Of a stretch of 64,000 bases of DNA, positions 24,720 through 32,782 are shown in pieces. Positions within the stretch are counted from its first letter, which is position 1; each line of letters opens with the position of its first letter. A program made the position numbers and the translations under genes. Source of the DNA: Streptomyces sp. NBC_00569 (GTDB taxonomy: Bacteria > Actinomycetota > Actinomycetes > Streptomycetales > Streptomycetaceae); NCBI RefSeq assembly GCF_036345255.1, contig NZ_CP107783.1:3893501-3957500 (forward strand), written 5' to 3'. The notes below the pieces were generated by a model. That model was not told where the DNA came from. It did not search any database and worked only from the letters and a program-made list of their open reading frames with translations.

Positions 24720-26267
24720 TCAGGCGCCCCGGCCGATGCGGGGGTGGGTCTCGTAGCGGGGCGAGGGCGGCCGGCCACCGCGTCCGGTGCGCGGGGGCGG
24801 CGGCTGCTGGCGGATCCAGCCGTGCTCTTCGAGCAGGGCCAGGGCGGGGTCGAGGTCGCCGATGGCAGGGAAGTCAGCCCGTCGCAGGGCCCGGAACAGC
24901 TCCCGCTTGGTGATCTGAGCCGGGCGGCTGCTGAGCAGGTGGGCCAGGACGTTCAGAGCGGCATCGTGGGCCGGGTCGGCGCTCATGGTGTCGAACACGT
25001 CCAGGGCGTGCGCGGTGAAGTAGACGCCCAGCTCGGTCGCGGCGGCCATAGTGGCCGCTTCGATGGGCTTGTGCCATCCGTCTTCGGGGTGGCTGGCCAG
25101 GTGGAGCAGGCCCGCGATCCGCGCCACGGCCCCGTCTCGCTTGGACGCCCATTTGACGATCGGCGCGAAGCTTCCGTCCCGCCCTAGCCTCGCTTCGGTG
25201 ACCTTCTGGAAGGCGAGCATGACCGCGTCCGCCTCGGGGGTGAGGGTCAAGAGCGCGGGGTCGGTCCAGTCGGCCAGCGCGAGGGTGAGGCCTGCGAGTT
25301 GGCGGGTGTAGGTGGCGGCTACCTGCTCGGCCAGGAGGTCCGGGGAGAGGTTGCGGCTGCCGACCAGAGACAGGGGCTTGGAGTACAGGAAGCGGGCGAG
25401 CAGGCCGCGTCCGTCGGCTCCGTCGATGCGGGCGAGGGAGTCGAGTACTTCCGGCTGGATGGCCAGGCCGACGGTGACGGCCGGGGAGTCGATGTGTTCG
25501 GCCTCGCGGCTTTGCCGGTTGACGCGGATCATGTCGCCTGCGTGGCCCTTGAGGAACATGCCCATGTTGGGCTTGCCGGTGTAGCGCCCGGCGATGATGT
25601 CGAACAGCTCGCCCTCGGCGCTCATGCAGGAGATCCGCCCGTTCTGCTGGGCGAGCAGCGTTCCGATGGTCTCCGGGGTCGCATCGTCCGCCACGAGCTG
25701 AGGCACGGACGGGATCGTCAGTTCCTCGGCGGCCTGCGCGAGTTCAACCGCCTCGGCCGTCAGCGCGTCCCGCTGCCCCGGCTCGGCCCCGGCCGCCTTA
25801 GCCGCGGCCTTCTCCGCGGCAGCTTTGGCAAGGCGGGCCAGGGTCTCGGCCTCGGCCCGCACGGGGCCAGACAGCTCGATGAGTGCCTTTTCGGCGTCGA
25901 GGAGGGGGCGCACCATGAGGTCGAATACGGCGCTCTTACGGTTGCCGGGGTCCAGGGCCACGGCGGTGTAGATGTTCACGGGCTCGCGCCAGTGGCCGCG
26001 CACGCACACCTTCACCCGGCCGCCGGCGGCGGTGGCGATGACCGCGAGGGCGAGGCATCCGGCGAGGTCGATGGGGGTCTGGGTTTCCTCGGCGACGCCC
26101 CGGACCATGTCACCGAGCCAGGCCGGCAGGGTGTCCACGGGGAAGGTGGGCAGGGGCGGGCGGGACTTGAGCGGGACGGGTTCGTCCCAGGCCGGGCCGG
26201 TGATCTGCTCGGGGTCGATGTCGAACCCCTCCCACAGGTCGGGGCTCATGTCGTTGGGGACGCTCAT
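24720..26267 (-). CDS. DUF3987 replicative helicase/primase-associated protein
   Basis: 515 residues. Matches the DUF3987 (YfjI-like) family: PLPTFPVDTLPAWLGDMV at the start, then the P-loop-like TAVALDPGNRKSAVFDLMVRPL (Walker-A position GNRKS), MSAEGELFDIIAGRYTG and the later ASKRDGAVARIAGLLHLA. A helical insertion rich in Ala/Glu sits about 135-180. The C-terminus is a winged helix (ITKRELFRALRRADF) suited to origin binding. It starts with an ATGA overlap downstream of the small protein and PrimPol, so the three form the element's replication module. The adjacent dyad is its plausible target. Confidence 0.82.
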   Translation of the reverse strand: MSVPNDMSPDLWEGFDIDPEQITGPAWDEPVPLKSRPPLPTFPVDTLPAWLGDMVRGVAEETQTPIDLAGCLALAVIATAAGGRVKVCVRGHWREPVNIYTAVALDPGNRKSAVFDLMVRPLLDAEKALIELSGPVRAEAETLARLAKAAAEKAAAKAAGAEPGQRDALTAEAVELAQAAEELTIPSVPQLVADDATPETIGTLLAQQNGRISCMSAEGELFDIIAGRYTGKPNMGMFLKGHAGDMIRVNRQSREAEHIDSPAVTVGLAIQPEVLDSLARIDGADGRGLLARFLYSKPLSLVGSRNLSPDLLAEQVAATYTRQLAGLTLALADWTDPALLTLTPEADAVMLAFQKVTEARLGRDGSFAPIVKWASKRDGAVARIAGLLHLASHPEDGWHKPIEAATMAAATELGVYFTAHALDVFDTMSADPAHDAALNVLAHLLSSRPAQITKRELFRALRRADFPAIGDLDPALALLEEHGWIRQQPPPPRTGRGGRPPSPRYETHPRIGRGA

Positions 26268-26593
26268 ACGGCCTTGCCTCCTTCCTTGGCGCGGGCGAGC
26301 TGCGGGCAGGTGGCGCGGTGTTCGTTGTGTGCGGCCACGAGGCTCAGTACGGCGGCGCGGCCTATGGCGGTCCGTTCACGGCCGCAGGAGCACCACGAGT
26401 GGGCCGAGGGGGTCACGCGCCAGTCCGGGGGCGCCACGATGTGCAGAACGGCCCGGGGGCGGTATCCGTCGTTCATTTGCGGGTCAGGGCGAACAGCAAT
26501 GGGGACGCCTTCGGCGACGCCCTCTCGGTCGCCCACGACGAGGCGCAGGTGCCGCCGTCCGGCGCCGTGCGGGCGGTGGGGGTGGCTGCTCAT
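26264..26593 (-). CDS. Small zinc-ribbon-like AICE protein
   Basis: 109 residues from ATG 26593, after GGGGAGGGCAGC. The C-terminal part has C-x-C ... H-x-x-H ... C spacing (HSWCSCGRERTAI, AAHNEHRATCPQL), consistent with metal binding. ATGA overlaps couple it to PrimPol upstream and DUF3987 downstream. Probably a replication accessory factor by position; no family is recognised. Confidence 0.7.
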   Translation of the reverse strand: MSSHPHRPHGAGRRHLRLVVGDREGVAEGVPIAVRPDPQMNDGYRPRAVLHIVAPPDWRVTPSAHSWCSCGRERTAIGRAAVLSLVAAHNEHRATCPQLARAKEGGKAV

Positions 26594-27459
26594 GCTGCCC
26601 TCCCCGCATCGGGGTTGAGGCCGTTGTCGACCGCGCGGGCCGCGTACGGCTCGGGGACCCCAACGGAGACAGCCGCTGCGATGACCTCTTGCCCGAGCTC
26701 GTCCAGGCCGCAGGGGCCGGGGCACTGTGTGTGCTGCTTGGCGAGGAACTGGGCCACCCCGAACGCCTGCGACGCGGCACCCGATTCGGTACGAGCCAGG
26801 ACCAGGGCCAAACCGCGGGCGAGGCCGGTGCGGACGTACTTCTCGGTGTGGCGGCAGCCGGTGGCCACGCTCGCGTCCCACGTGGCGCGGCCGGTAGATG
26901 AAGAGACCACCTCCCCGCGGGCGGGGGTGGTCTCTTCCTCCTCGACCAGGGCGCGGACGGCGTCCGGCAGGGGCGTCATGGCGCCGGTGCCGAACCCGAG
27001 CCAGCGGGCGTACTGCATGTGCGACTTGATGTCGACACCGGGGCGTACGGCGTTGGCCGACCGCATCGGCCCCCGGTAGATCCAGTGCTCACCCCGGGTG
27101 GTGGGCACGGTCCGGGTCGGCGGGAGGCTCTCCCGGGCCCACGCGACCGCGTCCGCGTGGTCCAGATCGACGACCGTTAGCCCGGCCCCGCCGGGGTGGT
27201 AAGCGACAGCCGAGGCTTGCCTCCACGCGAACGTCCATGCCTGTGAGGTGAGGACATCAGGGTTCGTGGTGGCCGCGGCCCACGCGTGGCAGGGGCGCAG
27301 GCAACGGCACGGTCCGGCCGTCTTCATGTTCGGCCTGCCACCACAGGCGTTCTGGGCGCAGCCGGGGCAGTTCCAGAACGGCACCTTCCCCTTGCGTAGC
27401 GGTAGGACGGGCAGACCATCGGCTGCGAGACGGAGAGCGGTGATCCGGTGCTCGTTCAT
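26590..27459 (-). CDS. Bifunctional DNA primase/polymerase (PrimPol, RepPP type)
   Basis: 289 residues from ATG 27459, after GGGGGTGGCGG. Prim-Pol signature: ALRLAADGLPVLPLRKGKVPF at the N-terminus, a cysteine-rich insert (CPGCAQNACGG, CRCLRPCHAW) that may bind zinc, the catalytic aspartate pair GLTVVDLDHADA, and VPTTRGEHWIYRG with the histidine. It would prime and extend DNA during the element's replication, typing this AICE as PrimPol-based. Overlaps the methylase gene by ATGA. Confidence 0.9.
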   Translation of the reverse strand: MNEHRITALRLAADGLPVLPLRKGKVPFWNCPGCAQNACGGRPNMKTAGPCRCLRPCHAWAAATTNPDVLTSQAWTFAWRQASAVAYHPGGAGLTVVDLDHADAVAWARESLPPTRTVPTTRGEHWIYRGPMRSANAVRPGVDIKSHMQYARWLGFGTGAMTPLPDAVRALVEEEETTPARGEVVSSSTGRATWDASVATGCRHTEKYVRTGLARGLALVLARTESGAASQAFGVAQFLAKQHTQCPGPCGLDELGQEVIAAAVSVGVPEPYAARAVDNGLNPDAGRAA

Positions 27460-28187
27460 GCCGCCACCCCCAGGCCGGCGCGAGAGACGCGGAAGGCACG
27501 GCCGATGTACTCGGTGTAGGCGGGCGGGATGGCCTCGGTCAGTTCCTCGCGCACGCTCGTCCACGTGATGCCCATCGCCTCTTGAAGCTCCGGGACGCTC
27601 GGCTTGCCGCCGCCGTTGCCGTACGGGGCTACGTAGGGGCCTTCGTGGTACTCGCCGTGCCTATAGCCGCGCACCCGACCTCGATGGCACGGGTGAGTCG
27701 GTTGAGGGGCGGTCCATCCGCCGCCCAACTCAAAGTTGGGGTGCCGGATGACGCCCAGGCCCCACATCTCGCCGCAGAGCCAGAGGTCCTTGCGGATCTC
27801 GGCACGGCCGTTGGGCTGCTCGATGACGTACGGAAGGCCCGACCGGTCCAGTAGTTCACGGGTGGGGGCAACCAGGTCGACGTGGGTGCCGCCCCAGCCC
27901 TTGGACTGGTTGGTGCCGATGCTCAGGGTGCACTTGGCCTGGCAAGGCGGAGATGCGTGGGCGAACCTGAACCGGCGGATCTCGCCGGTGGCGATGAGGT
28001 GCGCGAGGTACTCCAGGGCATCGCCCCGGTGGTAGGTGAAGGGGTAGTTGGGCCGGTCGGCGATGTCGCAGCCGTGGACGCGGAACCCGGCGCGGGCGTA
28101 GCCCATGGCGGCGCCGCCGGCGCAGGAGAACAGGTCCAGGAGTAAGGGCCGCTGGTCCTCTCGCCTGATGTCGGTTGGTTGGGTCAT
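27456..28187 (-). CDS. DNA (cytosine-5) methyltransferase
   Basis: 243 residues; ATG 28187 follows GGAGGTCTCCC. Motif I LLLDLFSCAGGAAMGYARAGF, motif IV with the catalytic cysteine in HASPPCQAKCTL, and an altered motif VI (VIEQPNGRAE; usual ENV/ENP). Short for the family, with a reduced target-recognition domain. No restriction gene is adjacent, so it likely protects the element from host restriction or marks its origin. First gene of the replication operon. Confidence 0.9.
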   Translation of the reverse strand: MTQPTDIRREDQRPLLLDLFSCAGGAAMGYARAGFRVHGCDIADRPNYPFTYHRGDALEYLAHLIATGEIRRFRFAHASPPCQAKCTLSIGTNQSKGWGGTHVDLVAPTRELLDRSGLPYVIEQPNGRAEIRKDLWLCGEMWGLGVIRHPNFELGGGWTAPQPTHPCHRGRVRGYRHGEYHEGPYVAPYGNGGGKPSVPELQEAMGITWTSVREELTEAIPPAYTEYIGRAFRVSRAGLGVAA

Positions 28188-28310
28188 GCTGGGAGACCTC
28201 CACAGGTCTGTTACGGGCAGGTGGACGAGGGCGGCCCCGGTTCATTGGCGTGAGGCAGGGCCGCCCTTGGGATTGGCAGAGGGACGCTGTGTGAACAGCG
28301 GGGGGCGCTG

Positions 28311-28772
28311 GTGGAATGGATGACGTTGGTCAGCACCGCGGTTGGCGGTGGCATTGCCACCTGCTCAGCGGGGCTGTTGGAGTACCGACGGTGGAAGCGA
28401 GACCGGCGCGACCGGAACACTGAAATCAGGCGAGCGCTCTACGGCGCGTATCTCGCCGGGCTGGCCAAGGCACGGCACGCATGCAGCATTCAGGCACGGG
28501 AGCCAGAGACTGCTCTGGCGCAGCGCAGGAAGGCGGTATGGGAAGCCTTCGAACCGTGCATCGCCCTTCGCTACGAGCTGGCCATCTCGTCACCGACGTC
28601 CGTCGTGACGCCGGCGGAGACCACGTTTCGCCGACTGCGGAGCCTGCGTGATGCAGTCGCGGGTGGTCTGCCGGCCGGGAGTCACGAGTATGCGAACCAT
28701 CGGCGGAGCTACGACGAAGCTCACCTATCGCTCCGGAGCGCGATGAGAACGGACCTTGGCGCTGGGCCGTAG
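28311..28772 (+). CDS. Small N-terminally anchored hypothetical protein
   Basis: 153 residues from GTG 28311 (in-frame ATG at 28320). One N-terminal hydrophobic helix (MTLVSTAVGGGIATCSAGLL) followed by the very basic YRRWKRDRRDRNTEIRR and a helical cytoplasmic domain. It lies on the opposite strand to the surrounding transfer and replication operons, in its own transcription unit. This shape is common in Streptomyces accessory DNA with no known role. Confidence 0.6.
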   Translation: MEWMTLVSTAVGGGIATCSAGLLEYRRWKRDRRDRNTEIRRALYGAYLAGLAKARHACSIQAREPETALAQRRKAVWEAFEPCIALRYELAISSPTSVVTPAETTFRRLRSLRDAVAGGLPAGSHEYANHRRSYDEAHLSLRSAMRTDLGAGP

Positions 28773-28789
28773 GTCGACAAGGCGCCTGC

Positions 28790-29242
28790 TCAGTTGTGGA
28801 AGTGGTTGCGCTTGAACACTGCTTTGCGGATGTTGACCGTCGTCCCGCCGCGCGAGCTGCCGAGGACCTGCACGGCGATGAATCCGCCGAAGACGACGGC
28901 GGCCAGGATGATGAGTTGCTGGATCAGGGCGGCGAGGGCGGCGATGAACGTGGTGAGCAGGACCAGTCCGCCGCAGACGGCGCCGAACCCGACCCCTCCG
29001 AGGGCGATGTTTACGGCCGTGCGGGAGACGAGCGGCTTGGCCGCGACGGGTTCGGGCTTGGCGGGCTCGATGGCGTAGCCGGTGACGACCCGTCCGTCGG
29101 GCAGCACGATGGACTGCACGGCCGGGACGTGGCCGCTTTGCACCGGCACGAGCGGAGCGGCCTGGATGTGCTGTAGCGGGGTGGGTTGGTGAATGACCAC
29201 GGGTGCTTCGGCGTGGCCGTGGCGGGCAGGCTCGGGCAGCAT
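28790..29242 (-). CDS. Small membrane protein of the transfer region (Spd-like by position)
   Basis: 150 residues from ATG 29242, which has GAAGGGATTCC upstream; ATG 29257 is an alternative. A soluble N-terminus (PVVIHQPTPLQHIQAAPLVP, LPDGRVVTGYAIEPAKPE) is followed by two adjoining hydrophobic segments (VGFGAVCGGLVLLTTFIAAL and LIQQLIILAAVVFGGFIAVQVL) and a basic tail. Small hydrophobic proteins next to traB in Streptomyces plasmids usually act in intramycelial spread; this one is assigned only by place and shape. Confidence 0.65.
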   Translation of the reverse strand: MLPEPARHGHAEAPVVIHQPTPLQHIQAAPLVPVQSGHVPAVQSIVLPDGRVVTGYAIEPAKPEPVAAKPLVSRTAVNIALGGVGFGAVCGGLVLLTTFIAALAALIQQLIILAAVVFGGFIAVQVLGSSRGGTTVNIRKAVFKRNHFHN

Positions 29243-29334
29243 GCGGAATCCCTTCATGACAGTTGGCGGGGAGGCAGAGGCACCCCCTGCGGGAGGGGCT
29301 GCAGAGGGGGTTTCAGGGGTGCTGACCTGCACCC

Positions 29335-29422
29335 CTCCCCGCCTCCCCAAAGTGGCGTTTCCGCTGATCACAGCGGGGGAGGCGGCCCGGGGAGGCGATT
29401 GGGGAGTTCTCCCCGCCTCCCC
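29335..29422. promoter_or_regulatory. Candidate clt: GGGGAGGCG repeats at the traB 3' side
   Basis: Four exact copies of GGGGAGGCG within 83 bp: inverted at 29340-29348, direct at 29376-29384 and 29389-29397, inverted at 29414-29422. A near copy lies at 29268-29276 and a GGGGAG/CTCCCC palindrome at 29401-29414. TraB proteins bind 8-bp repeats in the clt locus, which in related plasmids lies beside traB. Confidence 0.5.
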
Positions 29423-29448
29423 GGCGAGAGGGTGCGTCCTCCCCGCCT

Positions 29449-31560
29449 TCAGGAGGTGGAAGCGGAATCTTTGTCGTCGCGGTTGGTGAGCGCGGCGTGG
29501 ACGTCGTCGCGGCGCACGACCATGCGGCCGTGCGACTTGTACGGCTCCACTCCGGATGCCTCCAGGACGCGCTTGAGGTCGGCGAACGTCCACCCGTCGT
29601 AGGCGTCCTCGTTCAGCAGCGACAGCCGCTTGAGGATGTCGGCGGTCAACGGGCGCTCCACGTCGCCGATGGCTGCGGCGATGTCCGCGAGCGGGTCACG
29701 CTCCTCGTCCCGCTCGACGGCGCGCAGGGTGGTGACGCCGTCGCGCAGGGCGCGGGCGCGCTCCCCGATGGCGGCGGCGGCGTCGTCGTCGATGAAGTGC
29801 GTGCGCACCGTGATGGACGTCTGGCCCTTGGGGATGGCGATGCCGTCCGAGGCGACGACGAGCGTGCCCTTGTCCATGCCCTGGCGCAGCAGGTGCGGGG
29901 CGGCGCCGCCCTTGACGGCCTTGGCTCCCAGCGCCATCTCAGCTTGCGACTCGCTGCCCAGCACCAGTGAGGCCCGGGTGTGGGCGCCCTCGCGGACCAG
30001 CTTGGGCAGGTTCTGGTCGGTGGGGTCCTGCGTGCCCTGCCACATCAGGACGTCGACCGCACGGCCCTGGTTGTGAATCTTGCGGACGGCCATGAAGTAC
30101 CGGGAGTTGGAGGACGAGCCGCCGTAGGGCCGCTTGTCCTCGTCCTTGACCGGGCACATGAACGCCACCTGCGCCTCGTCGACCAGCAGGATCAGCGGCC
30201 GGAACGTCGCGTTGGGGTCGGCGTTGCGGGCCGCGATACGGCGGTTCATCTCCTCCAGGCCCGCTTCGACCATCTCGGTCGCCTGGATGACGTGGTCATC
30301 GGTCGGCCCCTCGATCATGACGTCGGCGATGCCCTCCATGGGCTTCCAGTCGCCGATGCCCTTGAGGTCGGCAAGCCAGAACTGCACCGTGCGGTCGAGG
30401 GCCAGCCACAGGGCGAGCGCGCGCATGGCGGCGGTCTTGCCCTGGTTGGACAGGCCAGTGATGAGCAGGTGGCGCTGATACAGGCTCAAGGTGGCGGCGT
30501 CGCCGCGCAGGTCCTGGCCCCACGGAGCGCGGCCCTTGGCGTAATCGGCGCTCATCGTCTCGTCCGTGACCAGCGGGGACGGGCCGATCGGCTCGTCCAG
30601 CGCGCCGGAGTCGGCCACCCACAGCCGCACCGTGCGGGCGGCCTGGGGGATGGTGACGAACACCTCGTGCTCGTGCCGGGTCAGGTTCTCCGCCAGCTTC
30701 CGGCGCCGATTCTGCACCTCGATCGTGGAGACCCCGGACGGGAGGGTGACGTCGACTTCCACGCCGCATCCGGCGATCCGGATCGGGCCGAGCATGCCCG
30801 CGCCGGCGTCGCCCATCTCCTTGATGGCGTTGCGCAGCGCCGGAACGCCCAGGTCACGCAGGGCCTTGACCACAATCGACGGCGTGATCGGCTCACCCTC
30901 GTCCGAGCGGACGTTGTCCGGCAGGGCCCATGCCGGCGCGGCCTGCTGCTTGCTGCCGACCGTCCACAGCGCGAGCAGCGCGAGGAACGGGCCGATCGTG
31001 AGGGCGGGGCCCCAGACGACCTGCACGATCCGGATCAGCAGGCCGATGAAGTCGATGACGGCCGCGAGCGGGGTGATGACGTCACCGATGTCGTGGTTGT
31101 TGATGGCCATCACGATCCCGAGCGCAATCAGCACGCCGATGCTCATGCCGGCGCCGACCCCGACGCCCTTGGCCGCGTCGACCGGGGAGTGCAGCAGGTC
31201 CATGCGGCGGCGGTGCCGGGCCTCGCGGAAGCGCTGGAGGCGGTCTTCCCACTCCTCCGCGACCTCGAAGTTGCCGGCCGCCTCGGCGGCCCGCAACATC
31301 CGCTCGTAGCGGGCACCGGTCTTCCCGTCCCACGCGCGGCGGGTCACGATCCGGCCCCCGTTGACGGTGTACAGGCCGTGGCGGGCCACCGCGCGGGCGG
31401 TCGCCTTGGTGGTCTCGTGAGTTATGGCCGTACGGATAGCGCGGCCGGAGCGCACCCACAGCGGCACGGGCTTGGCCGGGGCCGGTTCGGGGACCACGGT
31501 CAACGTGGTCACGGGCGCCGGGTCGGTGTTCTTGTGCAGGTGAACGACGTTCTCAGACAT
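29449..31560 (-). CDS. traB: TraB, FtsK/SpoIIIE-type conjugal DNA translocase
   Basis: 703 residues from ATG 31560 (MSENVVHLHKNTDPAPV). Two membrane helices (about 140-195), then a RecA-like motor with Walker A (LLITGLSNQGKTAAM) and Walker B (FRPLILLVDEAQVAF), and a C-terminal winged helix (WTFADLKRVLEASGVEPYKSHGRMVVRR) like the gamma domain that recognises the transfer repeats. A single TraB moves double-stranded plasmid DNA between mycelia in Streptomyces. It sits at the end of the transfer operon, with the repeat cluster directly past its stop. Confidence 0.95.
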   Translation of the reverse strand: MSENVVHLHKNTDPAPVTTLTVVPEPAPAKPVPLWVRSGRAIRTAITHETTKATARAVARHGLYTVNGGRIVTRRAWDGKTGARYERMLRAAEAAGNFEVAEEWEDRLQRFREARHRRRMDLLHSPVDAAKGVGVGAGMSIGVLIALGIVMAINNHDIGDVITPLAAVIDFIGLLIRIVQVVWGPALTIGPFLALLALWTVGSKQQAAPAWALPDNVRSDEGEPITPSIVVKALRDLGVPALRNAIKEMGDAGAGMLGPIRIAGCGVEVDVTLPSGVSTIEVQNRRRKLAENLTRHEHEVFVTIPQAARTVRLWVADSGALDEPIGPSPLVTDETMSADYAKGRAPWGQDLRGDAATLSLYQRHLLITGLSNQGKTAAMRALALWLALDRTVQFWLADLKGIGDWKPMEGIADVMIEGPTDDHVIQATEMVEAGLEEMNRRIAARNADPNATFRPLILLVDEAQVAFMCPVKDEDKRPYGGSSSNSRYFMAVRKIHNQGRAVDVLMWQGTQDPTDQNLPKLVREGAHTRASLVLGSESQAEMALGAKAVKGGAAPHLLRQGMDKGTLVVASDGIAIPKGQTSITVRTHFIDDDAAAAIGERARALRDGVTTLRAVERDEERDPLADIAAAIGDVERPLTADILKRLSLLNEDAYDGWTFADLKRVLEASGVEPYKSHGRMVVRRDDVHAALTNRDDKDSASTS

Positions 31561-31612
31561 GCTGGAGGTCTCCTGTACTGCCCTCAGCGGGGCGGCATGG
31601 GGCGAGGGAAGA

Positions 31613-32170
31613 TCAGGCGGCGCGGGCGCCGGGAACGATCTGGTCGGCGAGGTACTCGCGGCTGTAGGCCTCGCGCTCTTCGTCGTCGTGGCAGCGCTCG
31701 TTCTCGCGGGCCTGCCGGCGTGACTGGCGCTCGACCTTGAAGGTGTCGCGGCGGTCGCGGATGATCCGCTCCCGGACGCCCTTGCGGCTGAACTGCATGG
31801 CGTGGACCAGCTCGTGAACGAGGGTGATGGCGAACTCACCAGGGCTGGCGTTGCGGTCGACGTTGATCAGGACCAGCACCGACCCCTCCGCGAGCGGGAC
31901 CGCGCGGCCGTCGACGTTGCAGGCCCCGCGGGCGGCATGCCGTTCCTCGCGGTCCCTGACCCGCTTGTCGACGCCACCGGCCAGTTCGGCTTCCGCCGTG
32001 GTGGCCAGCTCCGCCAGACCGCGAGCGTTGGTCAGGGTGATCTGAACGTCCGGCATGCTGCCGGGCACCGAGCGGTTGACCAGCCGCGCCGCCGATTCCG
32101 CAAGCTGCTTCGCGGTGCGGAGGGTGGCGCGGTAGCCGGACAGCTTGTGCGTACTGACTGTGATCTTCAC
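31613..32170 (-). CDS. Zincin-like protein (HELVHAMQ) of the transfer operon
   Basis: 185 residues from GTG 32170, after GAGGAGTTCC. HExxH motif in FAITLVHELVHAMQFSRKG, with a plausible third ligand in DDEEREAYSREYLADQ, so a metalloprotease-like fold. No signal peptide. A rather basic C-terminal half (RDRRDTFKVERQSRRQAREN) suggests nucleic-acid or protein contacts. It lies just upstream of traB; the substrate could be a transfer protein or a recipient factor, but this is inference. Confidence 0.75.
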   Translation of the reverse strand: MKITVSTHKLSGYRATLRTAKQLAESAARLVNRSVPGSMPDVQITLTNARGLAELATTAEAELAGGVDKRVRDREERHAARGACNVDGRAVPLAEGSVLVLINVDRNASPGEFAITLVHELVHAMQFSRKGVRERIIRDRRDTFKVERQSRRQARENERCHDDEEREAYSREYLADQIVPGARAA

Positions 32171-32219
32171 TGCGGGAACTCCTCGCAGGTGTCGGGGTGT
32201 TCAGGCGGCGGGATACGGG

Positions 32220-32387
32220 TCACGACCAGCGGGACTTCTTCGGCACGATGTGGGGGTGGCCGTTGACCATGTGGTCCACGCACTGCGGGCAGTCCTCACG
32301 CGAGCCGAGGCGGCGATGGATGCTGCAGTCGCGAGCGTGCTGCCAGCACTGCGGGCACTCACCGGGCGGCGTGTTCTGGTGGGCCAT
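32220..32387 (-). CDS. pRL2-8-like small zinc-ribbon protein
   Basis: 55 residues from ATG 32387, after GGGAGGGATT. Two CPQC knuckles (GECPQCWQHARDCSIHRRLG and EDCPQCVDHMVNGHPHIVP) define a small zinc protein that I know from Streptomyces plasmids as pRL2-8. Role unknown. A second copy with an internal stop lies at 34880-35053. Confidence 0.8.
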   Translation of the reverse strand: MAHQNTPPGECPQCWQHARDCSIHRRLGSREDCPQCVDHMVNGHPHIVPKKSRWS

Positions 32388-32389
32388 GC

Positions 32390-32782
32390 TCAATCCCTCC
32401 CAGGGGGCGGATCGTCGGGGTAGGCGCAGGTCACACAGGTCCCGAGCGATGACGGGATGACGTATCCGGCGTCCATGCGGCACTGCGGGCAGGTGCGACG
32501 GGCGAGCATCGCCAGGGCGAGCGCGCCCCACTTGCGTGAGGTCATCGGCCGCACCGGCTTGGCGAGGTCGAGGCGGTACAGGAACGCCACGCTCACGCCC
32601 GCTTTGCGGCGGCGGGAGCGGCGCATGAGCTGGGCGCCTATCGGCTGACCGCCCGGCCGCAGGCCTCGGGCCCGGAGCTGTCGGCGCGTAGCCATCCCCT
32701 CCGGGGCAAGGCGCCACGGATAGGTAGGGACGCCGTAGCGGGCCCCGGGAGGGTCGTAGCACTTGCCGAACGCCGCCGACAT
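32390..32782 (-). CDS. RRQRL-motif zinc-binding protein
   Basis: 130 residues from ATG 32782, overlapping the upstream stop by ATGA. The motif ATRRQLRARGLRPGGQPIGAQL, then VAFLYRLDLAKPVRPMTSRK and a zinc knuckle pair (RTCPQCRMDAGYVIPSSLGTCVTC), match a family found almost only in Streptomyces conjugative elements. Function unknown; operon position implies transfer or establishment. Confidence 0.82.
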   Translation of the reverse strand: MSAAFGKCYDPPGARYGVPTYPWRLAPEGMATRRQLRARGLRPGGQPIGAQLMRRSRRRKAGVSVAFLYRLDLAKPVRPMTSRKWGALALAMLARRTCPQCRMDAGYVIPSSLGTCVTCAYPDDPPPGRD

